Shown here: positions 7,648 through 14,711 of the stretch, in pieces
Layout of the letters: every line of letters starts with the position of its first letter
Numbering within the stretch: position 1 is the first letter of the stretch
NCBI GenBank assembly: GCA_002371135.1
Contig: DFGB01000015.1
Location: forward strand, 5,863 to 34,627
Length of the DNA: 28,765 nt
Source of the DNA: Verrucomicrobia bacterium UBA3761
GTDB taxonomy: Bacteria; Verrucomicrobiota; Kiritimatiellia; RFP12; UBA1067
Direction of reading: 5' to 3'
Notes under the pieces: model-generated
Told to the model about the DNA's origin: nothing
The model's database searches: none
What the model saw: the letters and a program-made list of their open reading frames with translations, nothing else
Program-made: the position numbers and the translations under genes

Positions 7648-8644
7648 AGTCGTTTTCGAGCATATCCGCAAAGTCTACGCTCGCGGCGACGCGCCGGCCG
7701 TCGAGGATTTCTCCCTGCGCGTCGCGCATGGCGAGTTTCTCGTGCTCGTCGGCCCTTCGGGCTGCGGCAAATCGACGACGCTGCGCATGGTGGCCGGGCT
7801 CGAAACGCCGACTTCCGGGCGTATTTTCATAGGCGATCGCGATGTCACCGACGCCGCGCCCAAGGATCGCGACATTGCGATGGTTTTCCAGAACTACGCC
7901 TTGTATCCGCATATGAGCGTCAAGGCGAACATGGAGTTCGCTCTCAAATTGCGCAAGTGCCCGCGGCATGAAATCGCCCGCCGGGTAGAGGAAGTCTCCG
8001 CCGCGCTCGGCCTGACCCCGTATCTCGAACGATTGCCGAAGGCGCTTTCCGGCGGACAGCGCCAACGCGTCGCCCTCGCCCGCGCAATCGTCCGCGAACC
8101 GGCCGTGTTCCTCTTCGACGAGCCTCTTTCGAATCTCGATGCGAAGATGCGGGTCGAAATGCGCGCTGAGATCATCCGCCTCCACCATAGGTTGGGCGCG
8201 ACCATGATTTACGTCACGCACGACCAGACCGAGGCCATGACGATGGGCGACAGGATAGTCGTCATGGAGGCCGGCAGGATCCGCCAGGCCGCGCCGCCGC
8301 TCGAAGTCTACACCCGCCCCGCAAACGAATTCGTCGCGTCCTTCATCGGCACGCCGCCCATGAACATCTTTCGCAAAGGGACGCTCGACGCCGGGCGCAC
8401 GATTGGCGTGCGGCCCGAGGATGTCGCAATCGCTTCTCCCGGCGCGCGAATCTCCGCCCCCTCGTTCCCGGCTGCGATCGATTTTATCGAACCCCTCGGC
8501 GCTGAAACTCTCGTCCACATGAAAGCCTTCGGCGATATGCACGTCATCGCCCGCGCCCCGGGCTTTGTCTCCTACGCCCCGGGCTCTTCCGTCGTCCTCG
8601 TGCCCGACATGGCAAAGTCGGTGGTGCTGGGGCCGGGGAACTAG
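7640..8644 (+). CDS. Sugar-type ABC transporter ATPase (MsmX/UgpC-like)
   Basis: ATP-binding subunit of the carbohydrate-uptake (CUT1) ABC family, 334 residues. Walker A GPSGCGKST is at 38-46, the signature LSGGQRQR starts at 136, Walker B is VFLFDEPLSNLDAKMR, and the switch His lies in IYVTHDQTEAMTMGD. A C-terminal regulatory TOBE-like region follows (NEFVASFIGTPPMNIF, GVRPEDVAI). No permease or binding protein is nearby. By analogy with MsmX-type proteins it may energise several sugar importers encoded elsewhere. The ATG at 7640 has GGAGG 4 nt upstream, inside the end of recR. Confidence 0.9.
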   Translation: MSEVVFEHIRKVYARGDAPAVEDFSLRVAHGEFLVLVGPSGCGKSTTLRMVAGLETPTSGRIFIGDRDVTDAAPKDRDIAMVFQNYALYPHMSVKANMEFALKLRKCPRHEIARRVEEVSAALGLTPYLERLPKALSGGQRQRVALARAIVREPAVFLFDEPLSNLDAKMRVEMRAEIIRLHHRLGATMIYVTHDQTEAMTMGDRIVVMEAGRIRQAAPPLEVYTRPANEFVASFIGTPPMNIFRKGTLDAGRTIGVRPEDVAIASPGARISAPSFPAAIDFIEPLGAETLVHMKAFGDMHVIARAPGFVSYAPGSSVVLVPDMAKSVVLGPGN

Positions 8645-8661
8645 ACTTTTCAACTTTTACG

Positions 8662-10083
8662 ATGAATCAGTTGTTTTGGCGAGTTGCGGGGATGATAGGA
8701 GCGCGCGAGCCGTTGCGCGTGGCCGTGCTCGGTCTTGAATCTAGCGGGAAGACGGTTTTCCTGACTTCGCTCGCCAATCATATTCTGCACCACAACCCCA
8801 GGCTCTTGAGGGTCAAGAACGCGAGGCTGGTGAGCCGCCAGTCGCTTCTCGCCGGCACCCGCAGTCCCTCGCCGTTCCCCGCGTTCCCGTATCGCCAGGC
8901 GCGCAAGGCCCTCGCGGAACGCCGGTGGCCGGATGCGACGCGCGAGCCGTCGCTCTTGAGATTGCCGTTCGATGTCCATCGCATGGGACTGGACGAGCGG
9001 CGCTTCGATCTGGAAATACTCGACATCCCCGGCGAGACGGTGGCCGATTTCACCATGGCCGGCAAATCCTACGCCGGGTGGTGCGCCTTCATGGCGGATA
9101 GGTTCGAGCAAGGCCTCGGGCTCGAAGGCGGCTATACGCATTACTTGAAGACGATTTCACATGATGGCGTTTCCGCGAAGGATCAGGTGCTCGCGGCCTA
9201 CCGCGATTTTCTCGGCGCTGAATATGCGAACTATGTATTCGCCGTCGTGCCGTCGATTGTGCACGCCGGCCGCACGAGCGGCCGCGCGGAAACGCCGGAG
9301 GAATTCCGCAAGCATCTCGACACTGTGGCGCTCGGCGTTTCCCGCGAACTCGAATTCGCGCCGCTGCCGGTCGGCGCGCTCAAGGATCGCGAGCATCCGC
9401 TCCATGCGCTCGTACGCGATTTCGAGCGCGGCTACGACGCCTACAAGCGCGCCAAGGTCGATCCGCTGACGAACTGGTTTTCCACCGCCTGGAAACTTTA
9501 CTACCTCGTCAACGTGCTCGATATTCTCAAGATGGGCCCTAAGCGCAAGAACGCCGAACAACGCTTCGGCGCTGCGGCCCTGGAAATGTTTTCCCGCAAA
9601 TCTTCATACTTGGGTCCTCTCGCCGTCCTCGGCCGTGTGTTTGGATTTTTCCTTGAGACGAATATCGACAGGCCCCGCCTCGTCGCCACGCAGATAGATC
9701 GCGTCCATTCCGAGCGCAATCGCTCGAATATGGAAGATCTTGTGAGGAAGCTTTTCGCGCAGCCGCTTGAAAGCCTCGACTTTCCGGGCGGCAAGGCGCT
9801 CGTCATGTCATGTGCCGCAGTGCGTACGACGAGTGAAGGCGAAGGCGGGGCGCTGGCGTATTCAGCCGAGGCCGGCGTCGCGCCGGAAGCGAGCGAGAAG
9901 GGCTACATCCCGTCCAACGTGCCGTCCGATTGGCCGGATTCTCTTGCGTGGCAAGAGGCGATAGACTCCAAGGCTTTTTCCTTCCCGGACTCAGGCAACA
10001 TCCCGTTCGTCGACAGCTCCGAGGACGTCCCCCCGCCCCATTTGCGCATGGAGAGGATAGTCGAAGATTTGATATACGGCTAA
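8662..10083 (+). CDS. YcjX-like (DUF463) P-loop NTPase
   Basis: Predicted nucleotide-binding protein of the YcjX/DUF463 family, 473 residues, close to the family length. Walker A is GLESSGKT at residues 24-31, preceded by LRVAVL. The Walker B-like segment is LEILDIPGE, as in YcjX. Further family-like features are the Trp-Pro segment (ERRWPDATREPS) and the C-terminal region with MSCAAVRTTSEGEG and MERIVEDL. In proteobacteria relatives sit beside phage-shock/envelope-stress genes; no psp gene is seen here. It starts 17 bp after the ABC ATPase gene. The biochemical role is unknown even in model organisms. Confidence 0.8.
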   Translation: MNQLFWRVAGMIGAREPLRVAVLGLESSGKTVFLTSLANHILHHNPRLLRVKNARLVSRQSLLAGTRSPSPFPAFPYRQARKALAERRWPDATREPSLLRLPFDVHRMGLDERRFDLEILDIPGETVADFTMAGKSYAGWCAFMADRFEQGLGLEGGYTHYLKTISHDGVSAKDQVLAAYRDFLGAEYANYVFAVVPSIVHAGRTSGRAETPEEFRKHLDTVALGVSRELEFAPLPVGALKDREHPLHALVRDFERGYDAYKRAKVDPLTNWFSTAWKLYYLVNVLDILKMGPKRKNAEQRFGAAALEMFSRKSSYLGPLAVLGRVFGFFLETNIDRPRLVATQIDRVHSERNRSNMEDLVRKLFAQPLESLDFPGGKALVMSCAAVRTTSEGEGGALAYSAEAGVAPEASEKGYIPSNVPSDWPDSLAWQEAIDSKAFSFPDSGNIPFVDSSEDVPPPHLRMERIVEDLIYG

Positions 10084-10150
10084 GTCGGTTGACAGTTGAC
10101 AGTTATTGCCTTCTCAACAACTATTAACTATCACTGTCATGCAATAGATT

Positions 10151-10218
10151 TTTATCGCAGAGACGCAGAGTGTGAAAAGTCCTGATAAACTCTGCGTTCT
10201 CAGCGTCTCTGCGATAAA
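10151..10218. repeat. Palindromic intergenic element (short relative of the 105-bp family)
   Basis: Perfect 16-bp inverted repeats (TTTATCGCAGAGACGC at 10151-10166 and its complement at 10203-10218) flank about 36 bp that itself holds a second, CTCTGCG-type pair. Just upstream, 10134-10147 is a 14-bp exact match, inverted, to the right border of the element at 12.1 kb (12238-12251). It lies between the YcjX-like gene and a TPR-like gene. Confidence 0.75.
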
Positions 10219-10250
10219 TACTGGCCTTATTCATTCCACCACAATAATCA

Positions 10251-10979
10251 ATGAAACTCAGGACTGTATCGACAATTGGAATCGCGCTCGCGCTGAGCGT
10301 CGCAGGGCAGGTGGCGTTGAGCGCCAAGCGTCCCGGCAAGTCGCCGATGATTGCAGAAGGCGCGTTCGCCGCGCTGGGCGGCTTCCGTTCGCTCGCGGCC
10401 GAGGCGGTGTGGTTCCGCGCAGACCGTCTGCAGGAAGAGGGGCGCTACGTGGAACTCGCCCAGCTCGCCTCGACCCTCGCGTTCCTCGAACCGCACACCC
10501 CCGAAGTGTGGAGCTACTCCGCCTGGAATCTCGCATACAACATTTCCATCATGATGCCGACACCCGAGGACCGCTGGCGCTGGGTCGCCGCGGCGATCAA
10601 ACTTTTGCGCGACGACGGCCTCAGGCTCAACCCCGGCTCGCCCGAACTTTGCCGCGAGCTCGCGTGGCTCTTTCAACTGAAAATCGGCGGCAGGCTCGAT
10701 TCCGCCGCGCCGCTCTACCGCGAAAAATGGAAAGCCATCGCAAGCGACGTCGCCGCGCGTCAGGCCTGGCACGAACTCGCGATGGAACCGGATATGATGC
10801 ACGACGTCGAACGGATGCTCGGTCCTGACGTCGACTGGACGAGCCCGTTCGCGTCTTCCCTCTACTGGGCGCGCGTCGGCGTCAAAGACGCGACCGGCCA
10901 AGAGCACGCCTTCCTCTCGGAAATCGCCCGCCAATCCATCGTCCTCTACAAAAAAACGAAGGGCGTCGCTCAGAATTGA
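10251..10979 (+). CDS. Exported TPR-like protein of unknown function
   Basis: A 242-residue protein with an N-terminal signal sequence or anchor (MKLRTVSTIGIALALSVAGQ, to about residue 25). The rest is helical and repeat-like: FRSLAAEAVWFRADRLQEEG, then LAQLASTLAFLEPHTPEVWSY, AWNLAYNISIMM and AAIKLLRDDGLRLNPGSPEL. This spacing is typical of divergent tetratricopeptide repeats. I recall similar sequences in PVC-group genomes but know no function. It is followed 12 bp later by a polysaccharide pyruvyl transferase gene, so an envelope or surface-glycan role is possible. Confidence 0.75.
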   Translation: MKLRTVSTIGIALALSVAGQVALSAKRPGKSPMIAEGAFAALGGFRSLAAEAVWFRADRLQEEGRYVELAQLASTLAFLEPHTPEVWSYSAWNLAYNISIMMPTPEDRWRWVAAAIKLLRDDGLRLNPGSPELCRELAWLFQLKIGGRLDSAAPLYREKWKAIASDVAARQAWHELAMEPDMMHDVERMLGPDVDWTSPFASSLYWARVGVKDATGQEHAFLSEIARQSIVLYKKTKGVAQN

Positions 10980-10991
10980 GGATCTGCCGCC

Positions 10992-12110
10992 ATGCCAAAG
11001 AAAATCTTGCTGGGCGGCATTCCGCTTGGTTGCGACAACATCGGGGACGAAGCAATCCTCGGCTGCGTGGCCAAGATGCTGCGCGAAACACTGGGAGACG
11101 TCGAGCTCGCAGTCGCCACGGCGGATCCCGGGACGGCGACGCGGCTTGGCGTCGAAGTCGTCCCCTCGTTCGGCTTCGCCGGGACGCCAGTCGAAGGCTT
11201 TGCGTCTGCGGTGCGCGGCAAGGATGCGTACATCTGGTGCGGGGCGACAGGCCTTTCAGACTACCCCGGCGTCGCTCTCGATTTGCTCGAAGCCGCGCAG
11301 CGCGAGGGCGTCGACACATACATCTGGGGCGTGGGAATGGACGACGAGCTGAATCCCGCATTCTTCAAGGCGCATGGCAAGCGCAAGAAACTTCTATTCC
11401 TCCTGCACCTCGCGCAATGGTATGAAAGCAGACTGAAACTGAAGCTCAAGCGCCGCATCGCGAAGATTCTGCCGTGCTGCAAAGGCGTATGGCTGCGCGA
11501 CGGACAGAGCAAAGCCGTCCTATCCGACATGGGTTTCGACGGTGCCCGCGTAGCAGCAGACACGGCGATCCTGCAAACGGCGGAGGGGCTGGATGCGATC
11601 GCCCCCGCCCGCCGTATGGGGTTGTGCATTTCTACGCAGCGCCAAGTGGCCGATCTGGACGGTCTCAAGGGAATGCTCGCGGCCGTCCGCTCTTCCGGCG
11701 CCGAAGTCCTCGGAATTCCGATGAACACCAAGACCGATAGAGCCCTCATGGAAAGCCTCGGCGTCCATTGCATAGCGGGCGACACCCCGGAGGACGTGTG
11801 CAAAGCGGCCGCAGGATGCGCTGTCGTTCTTTCGAGCAGACTGCACCTCCTCATCCTCGCGGCGAACGTCGGCACTCCAGTGATGGGCATCGCACGAGGT
11901 TCCAAACTCGCAAACTGGCTCGCCAATTTCGACAGGACGGTCGAGGGCAGCGTCAGCGATTGCGACTGGAAGAAAACAACGCGCCGCGTACTCGCCGCGC
12001 TCGCCGACAGAGGCGACTGGGACGAGAAACGCGCAAAAGCGTACGTCAAACTACGCGAGCGCCTCGACAAAGCACGCGAAGAATTGGCAGAAGCAATTGG
12101 CAGTCAATAG
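10992..12110 (+). CDS. Polysaccharide pyruvyl transferase family protein (CsaB-like)
   Basis: Predicted enzyme that adds pyruvate ketals from phosphoenolpyruvate to a surface or cell-wall polysaccharide; 372 residues. The N-terminal family motif is IPLGCDNIGDEAIL (about 10-23). The C-terminal half has the usual VLSSRLHLLILAANVGTPVMGI stretch, with its basic residue and His, then YxK-like LANW. In organisms with S-layers, CsaB pyruvylates the polymer bound by SLH domains; no SLH protein is seen here. GAGGA at the upstream stop provides a ribosome site. The family is well supported; the acceptor is unknown. Confidence 0.87.
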   Translation: MPKKILLGGIPLGCDNIGDEAILGCVAKMLRETLGDVELAVATADPGTATRLGVEVVPSFGFAGTPVEGFASAVRGKDAYIWCGATGLSDYPGVALDLLEAAQREGVDTYIWGVGMDDELNPAFFKAHGKRKKLLFLLHLAQWYESRLKLKLKRRIAKILPCCKGVWLRDGQSKAVLSDMGFDGARVAADTAILQTAEGLDAIAPARRMGLCISTQRQVADLDGLKGMLAAVRSSGAEVLGIPMNTKTDRALMESLGVHCIAGDTPEDVCKAAAGCAVVLSSRLHLLILAANVGTPVMGIARGSKLANWLANFDRTVEGSVSDCDWKKTTRRVLAALADRGDWDEKRAKAYVKLRERLDKAREELAEAIGSQ

Positions 12111-12124
12111 TTAATCACTACCAA

Positions 12125-12244
12125 GCAATAGTTTTTTAACACAGAGGCACAGAGGAACAGAGATTCACAGAGAGAAGGAGCGGAAAAGCTGAAATCCTCT
12201 GTGTTCCTCTGCGGCTTGAGTGCCTCTGTGTTAAAAACTATTGC
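12125..12244. repeat. MITE-like palindromic element, copy A
   Basis: The core at 12133-12237 is 105 bp with perfect 18-bp terminal inverted repeats (TTTTTAACACAGAGGCAC and complement), extended on both sides by GCAATAG / CTATTGC. The interior has further CAGAGG-type partial inverted repeats. By eye, its reverse complement differs from copy B at 19442-19546 at only two positions. It sits between the convergent pyruvyl transferase and rnc genes and could form a long hairpin in either transcript. It encodes no protein. Confidence 0.88.
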
Positions 12245-12255
12245 ATGACAGAGGA

Positions 12256-13011
12256 TTAAGAGTCGAGTTTGATTTTCCCTTCCACTGCGCGGAGGGCTTT
12301 GGCGAGTTTGGATTCTTTGCGTGCTGCAAGGAGGCTTTTTTCGTCGAGGCCCATTGCGTCCATCAGCGCGAGCATTTTCTCCGCCGCTGCGGTCTCGGCC
12401 GCCTTGCGCGAATGCGCCGTCGCTTCCGCCGAACCGACGCCGTCGACGCTCACCTTGCAGTATACGTCCGGGCAGTGCGGCTTGCCGCCGCGCGAGAGCG
12501 TCTCGTAATGCGCGTTGCGCGCAGGTTCCATCGCCTGGGCGCGGATTTGCAAGTCGCCTTTTGGATTGCGGCTCCATTCGCCTTGCTGCGAGAAATCTGA
12601 AAGTTTCAGATGCTTGAACAGCGCCTTGGCGGCGTCGATCCCGCCGTCGAGCCACGCGGCGCCGAAAATCGCCTCGATTGCGTCGGCAAGGACTTTCGAG
12701 TTCTCGCTTACGCCCTGCGCCCCTTTGGAGAACTTGAGACGCGGCATCAGGTTTTCGCGTTTGGCGGCGGCGCACAGGGCGAGCGTCGAGACCATATGCG
12801 TGCGGGCGATCGTAAGCTTGCCTTCCTGCGCATCCGGGAGTTCCTTGTAGACGCAGGAGGCCGCGAGCATGTTCAAAACCGAGTCGCCGAGGAATTCGAG
12901 ACGCTGGTTGTCCCGCGCATTGCCGTCGGCCATGCGGTAGCTTGGCGTAGTCAGAGCTTCGTCGAGAAGCGCCGCATCGGTGAACGTATATCCGAAAATC
13001 GTATTGTCCAT
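12256..13011 (-). CDS. rnc: Ribonuclease III
   Basis: Double-strand-specific endoribonuclease that processes rRNA precursors and structured mRNAs; 251 residues. The catalytic signature NQRLEFLGDSVLNML is at about 35-49 (metal ligands Glu39, Asp43). The second acidic pair is Asp110 and Glu113 (DAIEAIFGAAWLDGG). A double-stranded-RNA-binding domain spans about 150-221 (NPKGDLQIRAQ, ending in SRKAAETAAAEKML). A Lys/Ala-rich tail of about 30 residues follows. A TATAAT -10 lies about 20 bp upstream, giving a leader of about 14 nt. It converges on the pyruvyl transferase gene across a palindromic element. Confidence 0.96.
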   Translation of the reverse strand: MDNTIFGYTFTDAALLDEALTTPSYRMADGNARDNQRLEFLGDSVLNMLAASCVYKELPDAQEGKLTIARTHMVSTLALCAAAKRENLMPRLKFSKGAQGVSENSKVLADAIEAIFGAAWLDGGIDAAKALFKHLKLSDFSQQGEWSRNPKGDLQIRAQAMEPARNAHYETLSRGGKPHCPDVYCKVSVDGVGSAEATAHSRKAAETAAAEKMLALMDAMGLDEKSLLAARKESKLAKALRAVEGKIKLDS

Positions 13012-13031
13012 GGTATTCGTTTGATGTTTCT

Positions 13032-13060
13032 ATTATACCATATTTGCGGAAATGTGGAAA
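13032..13060 (-). promoter_or_regulatory. Probable promoter of rnc
   Basis: On the - strand an extended -10, TGG then TATAAT (13037-13032), is 17 bp from TTTCCA (13060-13055), which matches four of six -35 positions. The transcription start should be near 13025. The -35 lies inside the 8-bp tandem repeat at 13048-13079. Confidence 0.55.
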
Positions 13061-13079
13061 TGTGGAAATGTGGAAATGT
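13048..13079. repeat. 8-bp tandem repeat upstream of rnc
   Basis: Four perfect copies of GGAAATGT, overlapping the -35 side of the rnc promoter. An inverted, slightly diverged counterpart (CACATTTTCACATTTTC) lies at about 13352-13368, at the 3' end of the regulator gene on the other side of the 23-bp array. Confidence 0.75.
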
Positions 13080-13162
13080 GAAAAGTACTAAGTCCTTTCG
13101 TCATGCAGAACAAAATAGATAAAAAATGCTTGCTCCTGTCTCTACTGCTCACCTGAGCTCTC

Positions 13163-13277
13163 GACCAACTGATATGGTATCACTTGACCAACTGATATGG
13201 TATCACTTGACCAACTGATATGGTATCACTTGACCAACTGATATGGTATCACTTGACCAACTGATACAGTATCACTT
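13163..13277. repeat. Five-copy 23-bp tandem array with internal palindromes
   Basis: Five head-to-tail 23-bp units start at 13163, 13186, 13209, 13232 and 13255. The first four are identical; the fifth has ACAG in place of ATGG. Each intact unit holds a perfect inverted repeat TGATA-TGG-TATCA and a TTGACC word across the junction. There are no spacers. It may be an array of repressor binding sites or a minisatellite; no neighbouring gene tells which. Confidence 0.92.
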
Positions 13278-13358
13278 GGAGACGGCGCAAAGAGGGGCGG
13301 AAACCCGCCTCCTCATGGTTTCAGACATTTCCACCCAAACCTGCGAAGAGCCACATTT

Positions 13359-14552
13359 TCACATTTTCAACTTCTTCCTCCAGTCGCGCATTGTCATGCC
13401 AAAGCGCTTCAGGAAAAGCCGCTTTAGATTGTCCGGGTCGTTGAACCCCGATTCGCGCCCGATTTGCAGAATCGAGCGGTTCGTTTTCGCGAGCAGGCGC
13501 TTGACTTCCGCCAACCGTACATCGAGTATTTCCTGGTGGATGGATTTGCCCCTGACTTGCGCGAAGCGCAGATCCAGGAGACTGCGCGATACGCCGATGC
13601 GCCGGACGACGTCTGCGGCGCCTATCCCCTCGCATGCGTGGGAGTTTATGTAGGCGAGCGCGCGCTCGACGAGCGCGATGGCGGGAGGGATGGGCGCGGA
13701 TGAGCCGCGCTCGACGAGGCGCGTCCCCGAGATGCGGATCGTCTCCGAGGGAGTTTTCTTGCCGCATAGCAGCCGGTCCAACATGCAGCATGCCTTGTAG
13801 CCGAGTTCGCGGAAAGGCAGCTGGAGGCTCGTCAGCTGTGTTTTCGCGCTCGCGCAGATAAGCGGATCGTTGTCGCAGCCAATGACGGAAACTTGTTGCG
13901 GAACCTTCAATCCCAGACTGAGCGATACAGCCAGTACGTCGCGTGCGAAAAGGTCGTTTGCGCCAAAGACGGCGGCGGGTTTGGGGAGCCGTTCGACCCA
14001 ATGCGCGAGGCTGTCCAGATCCATTGCGCTCGTAAAGCCTTCGGTTTCCATATCGCCGGTTTCGGGGTAGACGAAAAGCGGCGTCGCCTTCGGCTTGGAA
14101 AGAGAGAACCCTTTTTCGCGCTCGACGGACCACGGAAAGCGCTTGTGCCCGTGGACGAAGCCGTACGATGCAAAGCGCCCGAGGGAATTGAAATAGCGCG
14201 CGGCGTCCCGCCCTATCGCCACGCTGTCGAGGAGCAGCGTGCATGTGTTCGCCCTGCCCGAGTAGAGCGGCACGAGGTGGTCGTTCGTGACGACCATCTT
14301 TGCATTCGACGAAAGGAAGTGCTTTGCCACGCGCTTCGTTTCGTAGGCGATTGAAAGGAATACGCCATCCGCGTCGCGCGAAAGTTTCTCAAGCGCGCCA
14401 GACGCCATGTCGGTACGCGAGTTTATTATCTGCACTTCCCAGCGGGGATGTTCGCCGAGGAAGTCGAACGCGCCGGAAATCATTTCCCGGCCGTCTGCGC
14501 CGTTCGTCGGTATCGCGATTACGATTTTGGGCGACGTCTTGGTTTTTTCCAT
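13359..14552 (-). CDS. XylR-like transcriptional regulator (sugar-binding + AraC-type HTH)
   Basis: Predicted DNA-binding regulator of carbohydrate genes, 397 residues. The N-terminal two-thirds is a periplasmic-binding-protein-like sensor of the LacI/XylR type (KIVIAIPTNGADGREMISGA at the start; VFGANDLFARDVLAVSLSLG and VIGCDNDPLICASAKTQLTS further on, typical of LacI-type ligand domains). The C-terminal 100 residues are a double HTH of the AraC family (VVRRIGVSRSLLDLRFAQ, ILQIGRESGFNDPDNLKRLF, then FLKRFGMTMRDWRK). It is divergent from the GH50-like gene, so it probably senses a sugar and controls that locus. The -10 is TATAAT at 14606-14611; no Shine-Dalgarno is visible. Confidence 0.92.
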   Translation of the reverse strand: MEKTKTSPKIVIAIPTNGADGREMISGAFDFLGEHPRWEVQIINSRTDMASGALEKLSRDADGVFLSIAYETKRVAKHFLSSNAKMVVTNDHLVPLYSGRANTCTLLLDSVAIGRDAARYFNSLGRFASYGFVHGHKRFPWSVEREKGFSLSKPKATPLFVYPETGDMETEGFTSAMDLDSLAHWVERLPKPAAVFGANDLFARDVLAVSLSLGLKVPQQVSVIGCDNDPLICASAKTQLTSLQLPFRELGYKACCMLDRLLCGKKTPSETIRISGTRLVERGSSAPIPPAIALVERALAYINSHACEGIGAADVVRRIGVSRSLLDLRFAQVRGKSIHQEILDVRLAEVKRLLAKTNRSILQIGRESGFNDPDNLKRLFLKRFGMTMRDWRKKLKM

Positions 14553-14605
14553 AGGTTGAAGGTTCGGTGGTTCTCCCGGGACTTTCTCGGGCGAGGCTGG
14601 CCCAT

Positions 14606-14614
14606 ATTATACCA
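14606..14614 (-). promoter_or_regulatory. Extended -10 of the XylR-like gene
   Basis: On the - strand TGG then TATAAT (14614-14606). No good -35 is visible at the usual distance, as expected for an extended -10 or activator-dependent promoter. The leader would be about 47 nt. Confidence 0.45.
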
Positions 14615-14625
14615 TAAATTCCGGC

Positions 14626-14668
14626 TTGGTGGAAGTGCCGTTTTTATTTTGGCCGAAATGCCGCCTTT
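14626..14668. promoter_or_regulatory. Candidate operator: two direct repeats in the divergent promoter region
   Basis: Two 20-bp direct repeats begin at 14626 and 14649, exactly 23 bp apart. They share TTGG, GAA, TGCCG and TTT (15 of 20 positions; core GAARTGCCG). About two helical turns between same-orientation half-sites is what AraC/XylR-type regulators use. The repeats lie between the two divergent genes, next to the -10 of the regulator. Confidence 0.45.
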
Positions 14669-14711
14669 TGATATTGCCATTGGTCGAGAAAATATGCTAA
14701 AATATAAAAGC

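Larger units (their letters stand above)
13012..13358. other. Intergenic region between rnc and the XylR-like gene
   Basis: This 347-bp gap contains no credible ORF. From left to right it holds the rnc promoter, the 8-bp repeat, about 80 bp of unremarkable sequence, the five-copy 23-bp array (13163-13277), and about 80 bp leading to the regulator stop codon. Both flanking genes are on the - strand, so the array is downstream of the regulator and upstream of rnc. Confidence 0.6.

Noticed and set aside
13163..13277. CRISPR array
   Set aside because: Units are contiguous with no spacers, and no cas gene is present.
13163..13277. Array of promoters using TTGACC and TATCAC
   Set aside because: The words are 11 bp apart within a unit and 34 bp apart across units, neither fitting sigma-70 spacing.
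14448..14711. N-terminal extension of the GH50-like protein
   Set aside because: It overlaps the divergent regulator gene and promoter region; the signal peptide fits starts at 14694 or 14712.
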